64,000 bases of DNA, taken from assembly GCF_000959525.1 (NCBI RefSeq), contig NZ_CP009831.1, forward strand, positions 1,674,001 through 1,738,000, written 5' to 3'. Positions within the stretch are counted from its first letter, which is position 1. Every line of letters starts with the position of its first letter. The notes beneath the pieces are model-generated. The model worked only from the letters and a program-made list of their open reading frames with translations. It was not told the DNA's origin and searched no databases. This DNA is from Burkholderia multivorans ATCC BAA-247. Lineage in GTDB: Bacteria > Pseudomonadota > Gammaproteobacteria > Burkholderiales > Burkholderiaceae. A program made the position numbers and the translations under genes. This document shows, piece by piece, positions 52,919-61,671 of the stretch.

Positions 52919-53803
52919 TCATGAGGAGGTACCGCTGGACGACCGGGAACGTGAACGGCTCTCGCGATCGAGCTCACGCCAGACGTGCGATGGCACTTCG
53001 TCCATCGCCGAGTAAAACGTCGTACCAAGCTGCGTTCGCCTGTCCAGCGCTTCCGCAATTTGCGGATTCCGATCGAACGCGATTCCATATCGATATGTTT
53101 CCCGGCAGAAACCGAGTTTGTCGGACGGCTCGGTCAGCATCCAATTCAGCGCTCGTTCGTAGCGCGGCATGAAGTCGGCCAGTCGATCGAGATAGGGCAG
53201 CGCACCGTCGACCAGACCAGCGTCGGTCATCACCGCGAGCAATTCGTCCGGCTCGGTGTGCGCGGTCAACGCATCGACATCCTCCTGTTCGAGTTCGATC
53301 AGGATGGAGCGGCAAATTTTTGCGCCATGCAGCGTGTCGTTCTCGACGCGCTGCCAGTCGCGGTGCCGCCCGCGATACATCCACCGGTCGATCGGCCCCA
53401 TGAAAATGTCGCGAATCGATTCGCCCCATACGCTGAACACGGCGCCGGTGTTACGAGGGTCGAAGAATCTGACCATTGCCGTCACACCATCGCCGATGTC
53501 CGCGAACAGAAAGGCACGAAGGTGAACCGCCAATTGATCGATCGGCACACGCCCCCAGACGACCGACAGACAGGGAGAATGCCGATCGATACGATCGAGC
53601 TCGGCTACCCATGCCGCCTCCGGATCCTCCACGGGCACGAGAAAGAGCGACGCCAACCCGGACTCGGCCTCCGGCAGTCCCTCGTAGACGTTCACGAACT
53701 TCACGCCGGCTTGCTCGCGCACGGCTTGCAGTCGTTCAGGGGCCGCCGCGCCATCAATGAGCGCGAATAGACGAATATGCGTTTCGTCGAATTGGGATTG
53801 CAT
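52919..53803 (-). CDS. DUF4123 T6SS effector adaptor/chaperone (cassette B)
   Basis: The 294-residue protein has FALIDGAAAPERL, VYEGLPEAESGLASLFLVPV, HLRAFLFADIGDGVTAMVRF and FDPRNTGAVF, parallel to the cassette-A adaptor. The ATG at 53803 lies after the effector stop (53871) and gives exactly the paralog length. An open frame upstream overlaps the effector and is not used. Here the adaptor gene lies downstream of the effector; in cassette A it is between vgrG and the immunity array. Confidence 0.88.
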   Translation of the reverse strand: MQSQFDETHIRLFALIDGAAAPERLQAVREQAGVKFVNVYEGLPEAESGLASLFLVPVEDPEAAWVAELDRIDRHSPCLSVVWGRVPIDQLAVHLRAFLFADIGDGVTAMVRFFDPRNTGAVFSVWGESIRDIFMGPIDRWMYRGRHRDWQRVENDTLHGAKICRSILIELEQEDVDALTAHTEPDELLAVMTDAGLVDGALPYLDRLADFMPRYERALNWMLTEPSDKLGFCRETYRYGIAFDRNPQIAEALDRRTQLGTTFYSAMDEVPSHVWRELDRESRSRSRSSSGTSS

Positions 53804-53870
53804 GTATCTGACCGATATTGCTGTTTCGAATGGCGCTGTTTCGGTTGCGCGATGTGTCGCGGAAACCACG

Positions 53871-56096
53871 TCAAGCAATCGCCGCTTCTGCTCCGTCAAA
53901 CTCTCGGAGCGCGACCGCGAGCGGATCCTGGCCAAGCCATGACAGGCGTTCCTTGCCGACAAAGACCACGCGCGGCCATCCGTATCCGCCCGGCGCGTAT
54001 TCGTGGAAATACGGCACGCGGAACCAGCACCGGCTGTCGTGGACGTAGTCGTCGAACAGTTTGACTGCGGCTTGGGGTAGCGAACTGAGCGCGTGCATCG
54101 ATGTGTGCTTCTTCAGAAACGATTCCACTTCCGCGACGGGCTTCGGCAACACGTCGTCAGCAACGTTGTACGTTTGCATCAAGGAAGTACGCGTCGCATG
54201 AAACTTGATCGCGCCGACGTCTACCAACGACATTCGCGGCGAATCGACGTCGGAAGCATCGTCGAGCGGGGGTGCGTGTCGCACCGAGAGAATCCGCTTC
54301 GGTTGCGCATCCCCGTCATGGCTCGGCGGTATAACGGTCGCGTCGGATACGTCGACTGAAAGATCGGTACGCTGTTCAGGGTGAAGATGCGCCAATAGCA
54401 AACGCATTTCCTCCGCGCCCTGGAGCAGATCCGTTTTGTCGTTGGCCGTGATATCGCCTTCCCCTTCTCCTGGGCGGCCCGACCGCGGACGCTTGTCCTG
54501 AGCGACGTCGGCGTAGGCAATCTCCGCGTAGATCTCTTCCAGCCGGCTCCGGATCTCGAGGTCTACGGCATCAAGTTCTTTCTGGGCGGCATCGATCGCA
54601 GGAATATGCTGCGGATACGGTCGACTTGTTTTCGCATGCCACAACTTTGCCAATGCCTTATTGCGCTTGGCATTCAACTCCCGAAGGCGCGCATCATTCG
54701 GTTTGGCCTTCTCGACCGCCTGCGTCATCTTGCGCGGCGTCAGCCGATCTTCTCGCGCGCGCTTGTAAAAGCCCTGGTTCGTGACATAAGAGCCCTTCGT
54801 GAACTGTGCCCGCAATGCACGCCAGCTCAGCATCTGAGACATACCGAAGGACATGGCTTCCTCGACGCTACTGATCGGGCTGGTTGTTTTCAGCCAGGCA
54901 TTGAAGGCTGCGATGGTGTCGGCGTGGAGTTTGAAATCCTCGGCCAAATAGTCAATTGCGAGAATATCGCTCGCCTTCATCATCGGCACGCCGTACCGAA
55001 GGGCTGCGATATACATGTCGTGCAGCGCAATCTGGCTGAGCTTTCTTTCGTCCATTCCGTTTCCGGACTCATCGCAGCCCTTGCCCTGGTCGCCCGGTCC
55101 ATATCCACCACCCACGTCCGAATGCACGCCCGGATATGCGATCTCTCGACGCACCTCACCGCCGGTGTAACCGCCACCCTGCCGAATGGAGTCAAGCGGA
55201 AAACTCATGCGTTGCTCGTGAATCGAGAACGCGTGGACGCAACTGCGAACCCAGTCGGGAATCGCCAGACCATCATCGCTGGCGAAATGCGCATGTCCAT
55301 CGAGGAGGTCCAGATTCAACGCGGTACGAAAAGAATCTGGCAATCCTACGGATGCAACCGTGTCAAACAGGCCCATGAAGTTCACCTGATAGGGCAACGT
55401 TGGACCGTGCTCCGGCTTCCCCAGCATGCCGCTCGGCGCCCATTCGTTCACGAGTTTGTTCACGAACGCTCGCGCCGCAGCCGCGCCACGGGAAAAACCG
55501 ATCGCGTTGATCCAGATCTTCTTGATCGTGTTTTCCGTTTTTGCGTTGGCATGTGCGACTTGGAGTATTTTCAGTCGATCATCGAAGTGCAGGTCGAACG
55601 TGGTTTTGTCGCAGAAAGCGCCGATGTTGCTCAGTTGTTTTGCGTCATCGTCAGGAATTAGCTCCCATCGCGAATCTTCCAGAATTGCGCCGTAGACTGA
55701 ATTGAGTACGCGCGTGTACGCCCATACGCATCTTTGATTGAATCCTTTCGCAAGCGCCTTACCGTCTTGAGAATACGTGCCTTCACCAATTTTCTCGAAA
55801 GGCGTGCCAACACCCGCGATGTAGTATTTATATATACCGTCATTGGGCTCAAAAATCGCCGCCTTGTACAGTCGTGCGACGTTTGTATGACACCAGGTGT
55901 TGGAGTCTCTCCACCTCGGATTATCTTCGTCATCGTTGTTGTTCGTACCGTCAAAGAACAACGAAATATGCAAACTCCGTTGACACGACATCACCGAACC
56001 CGCGACATGGCAATACCCCGTCACCCACGCATCGTCCGCTTCGTGGTTCGTCAACCGCCCGCCTTCCGACATCGGTTCCGGCCATTTCAGGTTCAT
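53871..56096 (-). CDS. DUF2235 T6SS phospholipase effector, Tle1-like (cassette B)
   Basis: The 741-residue paralog of the cassette-A effector has SLFFDGTNNNDDED in variant form (HISLFFDGTNNN), the nucleophile elbow AIGFSRGAAAARAFVNKL (Ser near 201), FDTVASVGLPDSF and AYPGVHSDVGGGYGPGDQG. All triad candidates are kept. Sequence outside the catalytic core differs strongly from cassette A, suggesting separate immunity specificities. Its start overlaps the stop of DUF3304 copy B1 by one base (TAATG). Confidence 0.9.
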   Translation of the reverse strand: MNLKWPEPMSEGGRLTNHEADDAWVTGYCHVAGSVMSCQRSLHISLFFDGTNNNDDEDNPRWRDSNTWCHTNVARLYKAAIFEPNDGIYKYYIAGVGTPFEKIGEGTYSQDGKALAKGFNQRCVWAYTRVLNSVYGAILEDSRWELIPDDDAKQLSNIGAFCDKTTFDLHFDDRLKILQVAHANAKTENTIKKIWINAIGFSRGAAAARAFVNKLVNEWAPSGMLGKPEHGPTLPYQVNFMGLFDTVASVGLPDSFRTALNLDLLDGHAHFASDDGLAIPDWVRSCVHAFSIHEQRMSFPLDSIRQGGGYTGGEVRREIAYPGVHSDVGGGYGPGDQGKGCDESGNGMDERKLSQIALHDMYIAALRYGVPMMKASDILAIDYLAEDFKLHADTIAAFNAWLKTTSPISSVEEAMSFGMSQMLSWRALRAQFTKGSYVTNQGFYKRAREDRLTPRKMTQAVEKAKPNDARLRELNAKRNKALAKLWHAKTSRPYPQHIPAIDAAQKELDAVDLEIRSRLEEIYAEIAYADVAQDKRPRSGRPGEGEGDITANDKTDLLQGAEEMRLLLAHLHPEQRTDLSVDVSDATVIPPSHDGDAQPKRILSVRHAPPLDDASDVDSPRMSLVDVGAIKFHATRTSLMQTYNVADDVLPKPVAEVESFLKKHTSMHALSSLPQAAVKLFDDYVHDSRCWFRVPYFHEYAPGGYGWPRVVFVGKERLSWLGQDPLAVALREFDGAEAAIA

Positions 56097-56686
56097 TATT
56101 GAATCCCCCGCATCACACCCTTCGGATACTCATAATTCCATTCTTCATCGGGAGCGCCCTGTACCACGTACGGATCGCTAGCTGATGGTGGCCCAGCGTT
56201 GGGCGCAAGATCAGATGCACTGGGATTCCCAACTACAATCTTTACACGATCTCCTGGGAGAAAAATCGCCCACACACCCGCTGTCTGACCGGTGATATAG
56301 GGCTCAATTCGAACATTCTCGGCCTTGTACCAACCCGACGTCTTCTTGTTCTTTTTGTCGACCAACCACCGGATCGTCAACCGGAGGTCAGGCTGCCATT
56401 CTCTCGGGTAGCGCGTGCAGCATTGGCCTCCCGCTTGACCTGGGCTACCGTCCTCCCTCATCGCACGCATATTCCCACCTCCGCCACCGATTCTTGTTCC
56501 CTTTGGCCCAGAGATCGAGAATTTATGGATGTACCACGGCGTATAATTCATCGAACGCGAGTCACCACTGCTCAGCTCGATTCTCTTCGGAATCTCGACC
56601 GTAGACGACTCATCGGCATGCAGGCCAGCGCATCCCGCGAGAAGCACCAGCAACACCACCACACCAATAAATCGATTCGTTTTCAT
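56096..56686 (-). CDS. DUF3304-like lipoprotein, probable immunity protein (B1)
   Basis: The 196-residue lipoprotein (lipobox LLAGC, Cys19) has MNYTPWYIHKFSISGPKGTR, GGGGGNM, GGQCCTRYPREWQPDLRLTI and WAIFLPGDRVKIVVGN. It is the copy directly coupled to the effector start. The B copies are closely alike and form a group separate from A1-A3. Confidence 0.82.
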   Translation of the reverse strand: MKTNRFIGVVVLLVLLAGCAGLHADESSTVEIPKRIELSSGDSRSMNYTPWYIHKFSISGPKGTRIGGGGGNMRAMREDGSPGQAGGQCCTRYPREWQPDLRLTIRWLVDKKNKKTSGWYKAENVRIEPYITGQTAGVWAIFLPGDRVKIVVGNPSASDLAPNAGPPSASDPYVVQGAPDEEWNYEYPKGVMRGIQ

Positions 56687-56715
56687 TCATCAACCTTGTA
56701 TATGTTTTCAAACCG

Positions 56716-56832
56716 TCATCGAGCAGGAATAACTGCTTCTTTCGCGGGCACGACATCGTGGATTGATCGCAATGTCGCTTGTGTGTGCCGTTTAAGTGGC
56801 CACGCTCTCTCCAACGTTCCATCCACGTTCAT
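56716..56832 (-). pseudogene. short coupled frame, possible effector 5' relic
   Basis: An ATG at 56832 overlaps the stop of copy B2 in the same TAATG arrangement as the real effector start at 56096. The 38-codon frame starts MNVDGTLERAW. A near-copy of the DNA at 58184-58306 shifts frame, so protein coding is unlikely. Similarity to the effector N-terminus is weak. Confidence 0.4.
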
Positions 56833-57431
56833 TATTTAATCCTCCGCATCACGCCCTTCGGATACTCATAATTCCATTCTTCGTCGGGAACACCCTGCGC
56901 CACATCAGGATCGTCGTCTCCCGGACGTACCGCTACCGAATTACGACCATTGGCGTTGCCGTCAGCCACCATAAGCTTGACCCGATCTCCCGGTAAAAAG
57001 ATCGCCCATACGCCCCCTGATCGGCTTCCGTCATACTGCGGAATTCGAACATTCTCGGCCTTGTACCAACCCGACGTCTTCTTGTTCTTTTTGTCGACCA
57101 ACCACCGGATCGTCAACCGGAGGTCAGGCTGCCATTCCATCGGATAACGCATACAGCATTTGCCTCCGGATTGCCCCGGATTACCGTTGTCATCCATCGG
57201 CGACATGTTCCCACCTCCACCACCGATTCTTGTTCCCTTTGGCCCAGAGATCGAGAATTTATGGATGTACCACGGCGTATAATTCATCGAGCGTGAATCA
57301 CCACTATTCAGCTCGACTGTCTTCGGCATCTTGACCGTAGACGGCTCATCGGCATGTAGGCCAGCGCATCCCGCGAGAAGCACCAGCACCAGCACCACCG
57401 CCACTACACCACTAAATCGATTCTTTTTCAT
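56832..57431 (-). CDS. DUF3304-like lipoprotein, probable immunity paralog (B2)
   Basis: The 199-residue paralog of B1 has a longer signal (MKKNRFSGVVAVVLVLVLLA, Cys22) and a variant C-terminal half (VRIPQYDGSRSGGVWAIFLP, then a different linker before DDDPDVAQGVPDEEWNYEYP). The ATG at 57431 equals the B1 start; two more codons upstream are possible. It is no longer next to a live effector. Confidence 0.82.
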   Translation of the reverse strand: MKKNRFSGVVAVVLVLVLLAGCAGLHADEPSTVKMPKTVELNSGDSRSMNYTPWYIHKFSISGPKGTRIGGGGGNMSPMDDNGNPGQSGGKCCMRYPMEWQPDLRLTIRWLVDKKNKKTSGWYKAENVRIPQYDGSRSGGVWAIFLPGDRVKLMVADGNANGRNSVAVRPGDDDPDVAQGVPDEEWNYEYPKGVMRRIK

Positions 57432-57567
57432 TCGCATTCCAAATCATTACCCCCTGAAGCTAACAAGAAACGTCGAAACATATCATGCCTACTGCAAGCT
57501 TTAATATCCGGTTTTCAAAACACCTTTCGAGCAACTGCTTTCCGGCATCGATACCGCACGCTTACGT

Positions 57568-58161
57568 TCATTTCTTCGATCCGCGGTAACGATACAAGCG
57601 ATTCCATTCCTCATCGAGCGTACCCTGTACGACGTATGGATCGCTAGCCGCCGGTGGTCCTGCATTGCGTGCAAGATCGCGCGCGTTCGGGTTACCGACT
57701 ACGAGCTTGACGCGATCACCAGGCAAGAAAATCGCCCATACCCCCGACGTCTGACCGGTGATATATGGCTCAAGTCGAACATTGTCGGCCTTATACCAAT
57801 AACCCGGAGTTTTGCCGTCCATCTTCTTGTCGACCTTCCATCGCACCGTCAACCTCAGGTCAGGCTGCCATTCTCTGGGGTAGCGCGTACAGCATTGGCC
57901 TCCGGAATGCCCTGGATAACCGTCCTCTTCCATCGGCCACATGTTCCCACCTCCACCACCGATTCTTGTTCCGTTCGGCCCAGAAATCGAGAATGTGTGG
58001 ATGTACCACGGCGTATAGTTCATCGAACGCGAGTCACCACTGCTCAGGTCGACTCTCTTCGGCGTCTCGACCGTAGGCAACTCATCGGCATGCAGGCCAG
58101 CGCATCCCGCGAGAAGCACCAGCAACACCGCCACCACACCACTAAATCGATTCGTTTTCAT
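57568..58161 (-). CDS. DUF3304-like lipoprotein, probable immunity paralog (B3)
   Basis: The 197-residue paralog (Cys20 lipobox LLAGC) has YTPWYIHTFSISGPNGTRIG, CCTRYPREWQPDLRLTVRWK and WAIFLPGDRVKLVVGNPNAR. The C-terminus diverges (GTLDEEWNRLYRYRGSKK instead of YEYPKGVMRRIK). Its stop overlaps an ATGAACGT sequence like the effector start context. Confidence 0.82.
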   Translation of the reverse strand: MKTNRFSGVVAVLLVLLAGCAGLHADELPTVETPKRVDLSSGDSRSMNYTPWYIHTFSISGPNGTRIGGGGGNMWPMEEDGYPGHSGGQCCTRYPREWQPDLRLTVRWKVDKKMDGKTPGYWYKADNVRLEPYITGQTSGVWAIFLPGDRVKLVVGNPNARDLARNAGPPAASDPYVVQGTLDEEWNRLYRYRGSKK

Positions 58162-58183
58162 TCATCAACCTTGTATATATTGT

Positions 58184-58306
58184 TCAAACCGTCAACAAGC
58201 AGGAATAACCGCTTCTTTCGCGGGAACGGCATCGTGGATTGATCGCAATGTCGCTTGTGTACCGTTTAAGTGTCCACGCTCTCTCCAACGTTCCATCCAC
58301 GTTCAT
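58184..58306 (-). pseudogene. short coupled frame, possible effector 5' relic (second)
   Basis: Starts at an ATG overlapping the stop of copy B4 (TAATG) and reads MNVDGTLERAWTLKRYTSD before diverging. It is a DNA near-copy of 56716-56832 with small indels that change the frame, which indicates non-coding relics duplicated with the immunity genes. Confidence 0.4.
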
Positions 58307-58899
58307 TATTTAATCCTCCGCATCACGCCCTTCGGATACTCATAATTCCATTCTTCGTCGGGAGCGCCCTGCACCACATACGGATCGCTAGCTGCTGGTG
58401 GTCCGGCGTTGGGTGCAAGATCAGATGCATTGGGATTTCCAACTACAACCTTCACGCGATCTCCTGGGAGAAAAATCGCCCACACACCCGCTGTCTGACC
58501 AGTGATATATGGTTCAATTCGAACATTCTCGGCCTTGTACCAACCCGACGTCTTCTTGTTCTTTTTGTCGACCAACCACCGCACCGTCAACCGGAGGTCA
58601 GGCTGCCATTCTCTGGGGTAACGCGTACAGCATTGGCCTCCCGAATGCCCTGGATAACCGTCCTCTTCCATCGGCGACATGTTCCCACCTCCACCACCGA
58701 TTCTTGTTCCCTTCGGCCCAGAAATCGAGAATGTGTGGATGTACCACGGCGTATAATTCATCGAACGTGAATCACCGCTATTCAGCTCGACTGTCTTCGG
58801 CATCTCGACCGTAGACGACTCATCGGCATGCAAACCAGCGCATCCCGCGACAAACACCAGCAGAACCACAAGAACCCCACTCAATCGATTTGCTGTCAT
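58306..58899 (-). CDS. DUF3304-like lipoprotein, probable immunity paralog (B4)
   Basis: The 197-residue paralog (Cys20 lipobox FVAGC) has nearly the same mature sequence as B1 (YTPWYIHTFSISGPKGTRIG, WAIFLPGDRVKVVVGNPNAS, ending EYPKGVMRRIK). It is the first of the array after vgrG. It differs from B1 mainly in the signal peptide and a few residues in the Gly-rich loop. Confidence 0.82.
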   Translation of the reverse strand: MTANRLSGVLVVLLVFVAGCAGLHADESSTVEMPKTVELNSGDSRSMNYTPWYIHTFSISGPKGTRIGGGGGNMSPMEEDGYPGHSGGQCCTRYPREWQPDLRLTVRWLVDKKNKKTSGWYKAENVRIEPYITGQTAGVWAIFLPGDRVKVVVGNPNASDLAPNAGPPAASDPYVVQGAPDEEWNYEYPKGVMRRIK

Positions 58900-59030
58900 T
58901 CGATACCTCTATCGCTAGAGAACTACACTCACGCCTCAGCGCGTTGTGCGATTTTCCCGACCGCCTCGTTAAGGTTCTTGGCGTCCAAGCGTCACATCAT
59001 CAGAAAACTTCACTTTCCAGGTCTCCCCGT

Positions 59031-61553
59031 CTATCTCAATACAAGTGCCGTCCCACTTCGCGCTGCCTTCATCAAGCATTCGATACAAATCTTCTTCGGA
59101 GCGAGATCGACTGCCTGGCTCAAAGGCCCCGGAAGCTGGTGAAACGACGCATGGGCAAGAAATTTTCCGGACGTGCCGTGCACGATTCCCGACGCATCCA
59201 TATTCGTGAAACTACCGTTGACCTCGAAACGGATTTTTCGCTTCCCGCGCAAGATGATTTCGTCTGCCTCGAGAAGGATCTGCTTCTGCGCACGCGCAAC
59301 GATCGATTGCGTCAACGCGTGAAGCACGATATCGCCGGCCGCTGAAACAAATTTCACGATCCCCTTTTGGGCGACAAAACGGATGGTGTCGCGTATGCTC
59401 GCGAAAAAACTGCTACCGCTCGCGATCCCGATATGCCCCTCGCTGGTCACGGCGACCTGTTGCGCAGCGACGTGCGCGGTGGCGGGCGTAACGAGTTGAA
59501 CGCCCGCCTTGCCGGCAATCACGAGATGCGGCTCGGCCAATTCGGCAAACGGATTCGCCTCGCTTGCTCGGCCGCGAATCTGTTCGTTCTGTCGGGAAAT
59601 CGCTTTGGCCACATCCGACTGGTGCCCGTCGACATCCTGCGCCTCCGCCTCCTGAGCCGCCTTGCTCATGAAGTCGTGAAGCCTATGGGCGTCGTCGAGT
59701 TGGGACAGCGTCTCGGACATGCTCTTTACTTGCCCATCCGCTCCCGGCCTACCTTGGGTGGTAATCAGCATTCCCATCGCCGATCGCACTACCCCCCACA
59801 AACCCGTTGCAAGCTCAAAGCCTCGACCCCGCTCCTCCTGCCGCCCCGCATTCCCCGCAATACGCGTGATGTACCCCAGATTCAACTGCGAACACCCTTC
59901 ATCGCTCGACAGATGCGCCTGGATCTTGCCGTTCGTATCGTCGAAAGCCAGCGTATTCGCCCGACGGCCGCCGATTTCCTTGCTTCGGTAGCCGGCGAGC
60001 GCCTGATTCGCCGGCAACGCGAACGGCGGCATGTTGAATGCGTTCACCGCGCTTCCCACGACGATCGGCAAGTCCGGATCGCCATTGACGAAGGCAACCT
60101 CGACCTCCTGCCCCCGACGCGGAAGAAAAACGCCGCCGAACTGATCGCCGTGCCACGCGCCGGCAACGCGCACCCAACAACTGGAACGCTCGTCGTTCCT
60201 GCCGAGCCGATCCCAGAGAAACTGCAGCTTCACGCGCCCGTAGGCATCGGTCCAGATTTCCTGGTTGTCGGGACACGTCACGACGGCATACTCGACGCCG
60301 TTCATCCGCGGCTTCGCAATCGTGCGCAATAGACGAAACGGCTCATTGGTCGGTTGCACGGTGAAATCCGCTTCGCACCGATACTGCTGACCGGCCCCGG
60401 AAGCTTCGCCGATCTCTTCGATCGTCAGCCGGCAAGCAATCACGGCATACTCGCGATTCGCCGCCTCTTGCGGGTAGTGCGACAGCACGAACGTCTGCCC
60501 GGTGACCATGCCGCGCAAATTGCCCTTGCCGTGGGCCCTCAATCCCTGACACCGCCACGCCTGCATCTGCACCAGCGTGAGGTATTCCGCTTCGGTGCGC
60601 GGCTCGTTGTGCGCGCCGGAGAGTCCGGCCGCACCCGCTTGCGGCTGTGCATAGTCACCCCACGAATAGCGCTCCTGATGGGCGAGGCCCGTATCGCGAG
60701 GATCTTCGCGCGTCACGGTCAGATTCGCGCGCGGCAACGTGTAGTCGTAGTCGACAGCCGTCACCGCGCCCGTCGTCAGCGCATGTGACACCGAGAATTC
60801 GTGGATATGTTCCTCGTCGATGTGCCGACTGGTCGGCGGTTCGTAGCGAAGCTCGGCATAGGCGTCGCCGAGCGGCTGGAGCGCGCCCATCGAATCGCAA
60901 AGTACGAGCCGATGCTTGCCTTCGCCGTGCTCGAAGAAGTAGTAGATGCCCCACTCTTCCCACAAACGCTGCAGGAACATCCAGTCGCTTTCGAAATGCT
61001 GGCGCTGAATGTCGCGCTTGGGCCATACCTTGTTCGGCCGAGGCGTCGTCAGCCGTTTATCCACCGGAAACGGATAGACCGACAGCACGGCGTCCGTGAT
61101 CTCGACAACCGACATGTCCTGGAAAATGCGGCAGTCGCTATTCTTGGTCGCATGCCAGAGCCACGGTCGCAGCGTCAGCGCATAGACGATCGATCGGCCG
61201 TCTTCGCGAACGATCATCGCCTGACTGACAATGCCGGTGATCTCGCGCATGCCTGCGCCGATATTTCCCATTCCGGCACCACCGGCAAGGCCCGGAATGA
61301 AATGCCCACGGCCCTCGAGCTGAATCGATACGGTCACCTCCGTGCCGATCAACGCATCGAGATCGACGTTCGCCGCGATGCTCGGCGAGAACGCGAGCGC
61401 GTCCGGCGTCTTCAGTTCCAGGACGTATTCGAACAACTCGCCTATCGTCTCGCCGCCCGTGAGCCTCACCGGCGTCAGGAGCGATTGGCCACCGTACGTC
61501 GGCAACGCCGCGCCGGAAACCGATAGCGTCCGTGATGCGTCAAACAAAGCCAT
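59031..61553 (-). CDS. vgrG: VgrG spike protein (cassette B)
   Basis: The 840-residue VgrG has the same gp27/gp5-like body as the VgrG at 49020, nearly identical over residues 1-575. Beyond this it carries its own DUF2345 extension (GFELATGLWGVVRSAMGMLI, VTSEGHIGIASGSSFFASIR, LEADEIILRGKRKIRFEVNG). It starts about 60 bp after the tssK stop. It probably represents the ancestral position after tssK from which the other copy arose. Confidence 0.95.
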   Translation of the reverse strand: MALFDASRTLSVSGAALPTYGGQSLLTPVRLTGGETIGELFEYVLELKTPDALAFSPSIAANVDLDALIGTEVTVSIQLEGRGHFIPGLAGGAGMGNIGAGMREITGIVSQAMIVREDGRSIVYALTLRPWLWHATKNSDCRIFQDMSVVEITDAVLSVYPFPVDKRLTTPRPNKVWPKRDIQRQHFESDWMFLQRLWEEWGIYYFFEHGEGKHRLVLCDSMGALQPLGDAYAELRYEPPTSRHIDEEHIHEFSVSHALTTGAVTAVDYDYTLPRANLTVTREDPRDTGLAHQERYSWGDYAQPQAGAAGLSGAHNEPRTEAEYLTLVQMQAWRCQGLRAHGKGNLRGMVTGQTFVLSHYPQEAANREYAVIACRLTIEEIGEASGAGQQYRCEADFTVQPTNEPFRLLRTIAKPRMNGVEYAVVTCPDNQEIWTDAYGRVKLQFLWDRLGRNDERSSCWVRVAGAWHGDQFGGVFLPRRGQEVEVAFVNGDPDLPIVVGSAVNAFNMPPFALPANQALAGYRSKEIGGRRANTLAFDDTNGKIQAHLSSDEGCSQLNLGYITRIAGNAGRQEERGRGFELATGLWGVVRSAMGMLITTQGRPGADGQVKSMSETLSQLDDAHRLHDFMSKAAQEAEAQDVDGHQSDVAKAISRQNEQIRGRASEANPFAELAEPHLVIAGKAGVQLVTPATAHVAAQQVAVTSEGHIGIASGSSFFASIRDTIRFVAQKGIVKFVSAAGDIVLHALTQSIVARAQKQILLEADEIILRGKRKIRFEVNGSFTNMDASGIVHGTSGKFLAHASFHQLPGPLSQAVDLAPKKICIECLMKAARSGTALVLR

Positions 61554-61671
61554 TCCGATATCTCCGTCGAATCACCGATTAGCGACTGCGTCCGGCCCAT
61601 TCGTGCCCAGTCGCTTACGCACGTACACCCCAAAGTTCCAGCTTGAGCGACGGAAACTCCCCCGCCACATG
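59822..61671 (-). repeat. vgrG 5'/tssK 3' direct repeat, copy 2
   Basis: Partner of 49820-51669. Here the repeat continues into the last ~18 codons of intact tssK, so this is the likely donor copy. Confidence 0.85.

Noticed and set aside
46176-58899. CRISPR-like or integron-like array in the repeated DUF3304 region
   Set aside because: The repeats are whole lipoprotein genes with partial effector relics; no short regular repeats or attC-like sites.
49820-61671. Insertion sequence or composite transposon as cause of the duplicated segments
   Set aside because: The flanking repeats are vgrG, tssK and tssL coding DNA; no transposase gene, terminal inverted repeat or target-site duplication was found.
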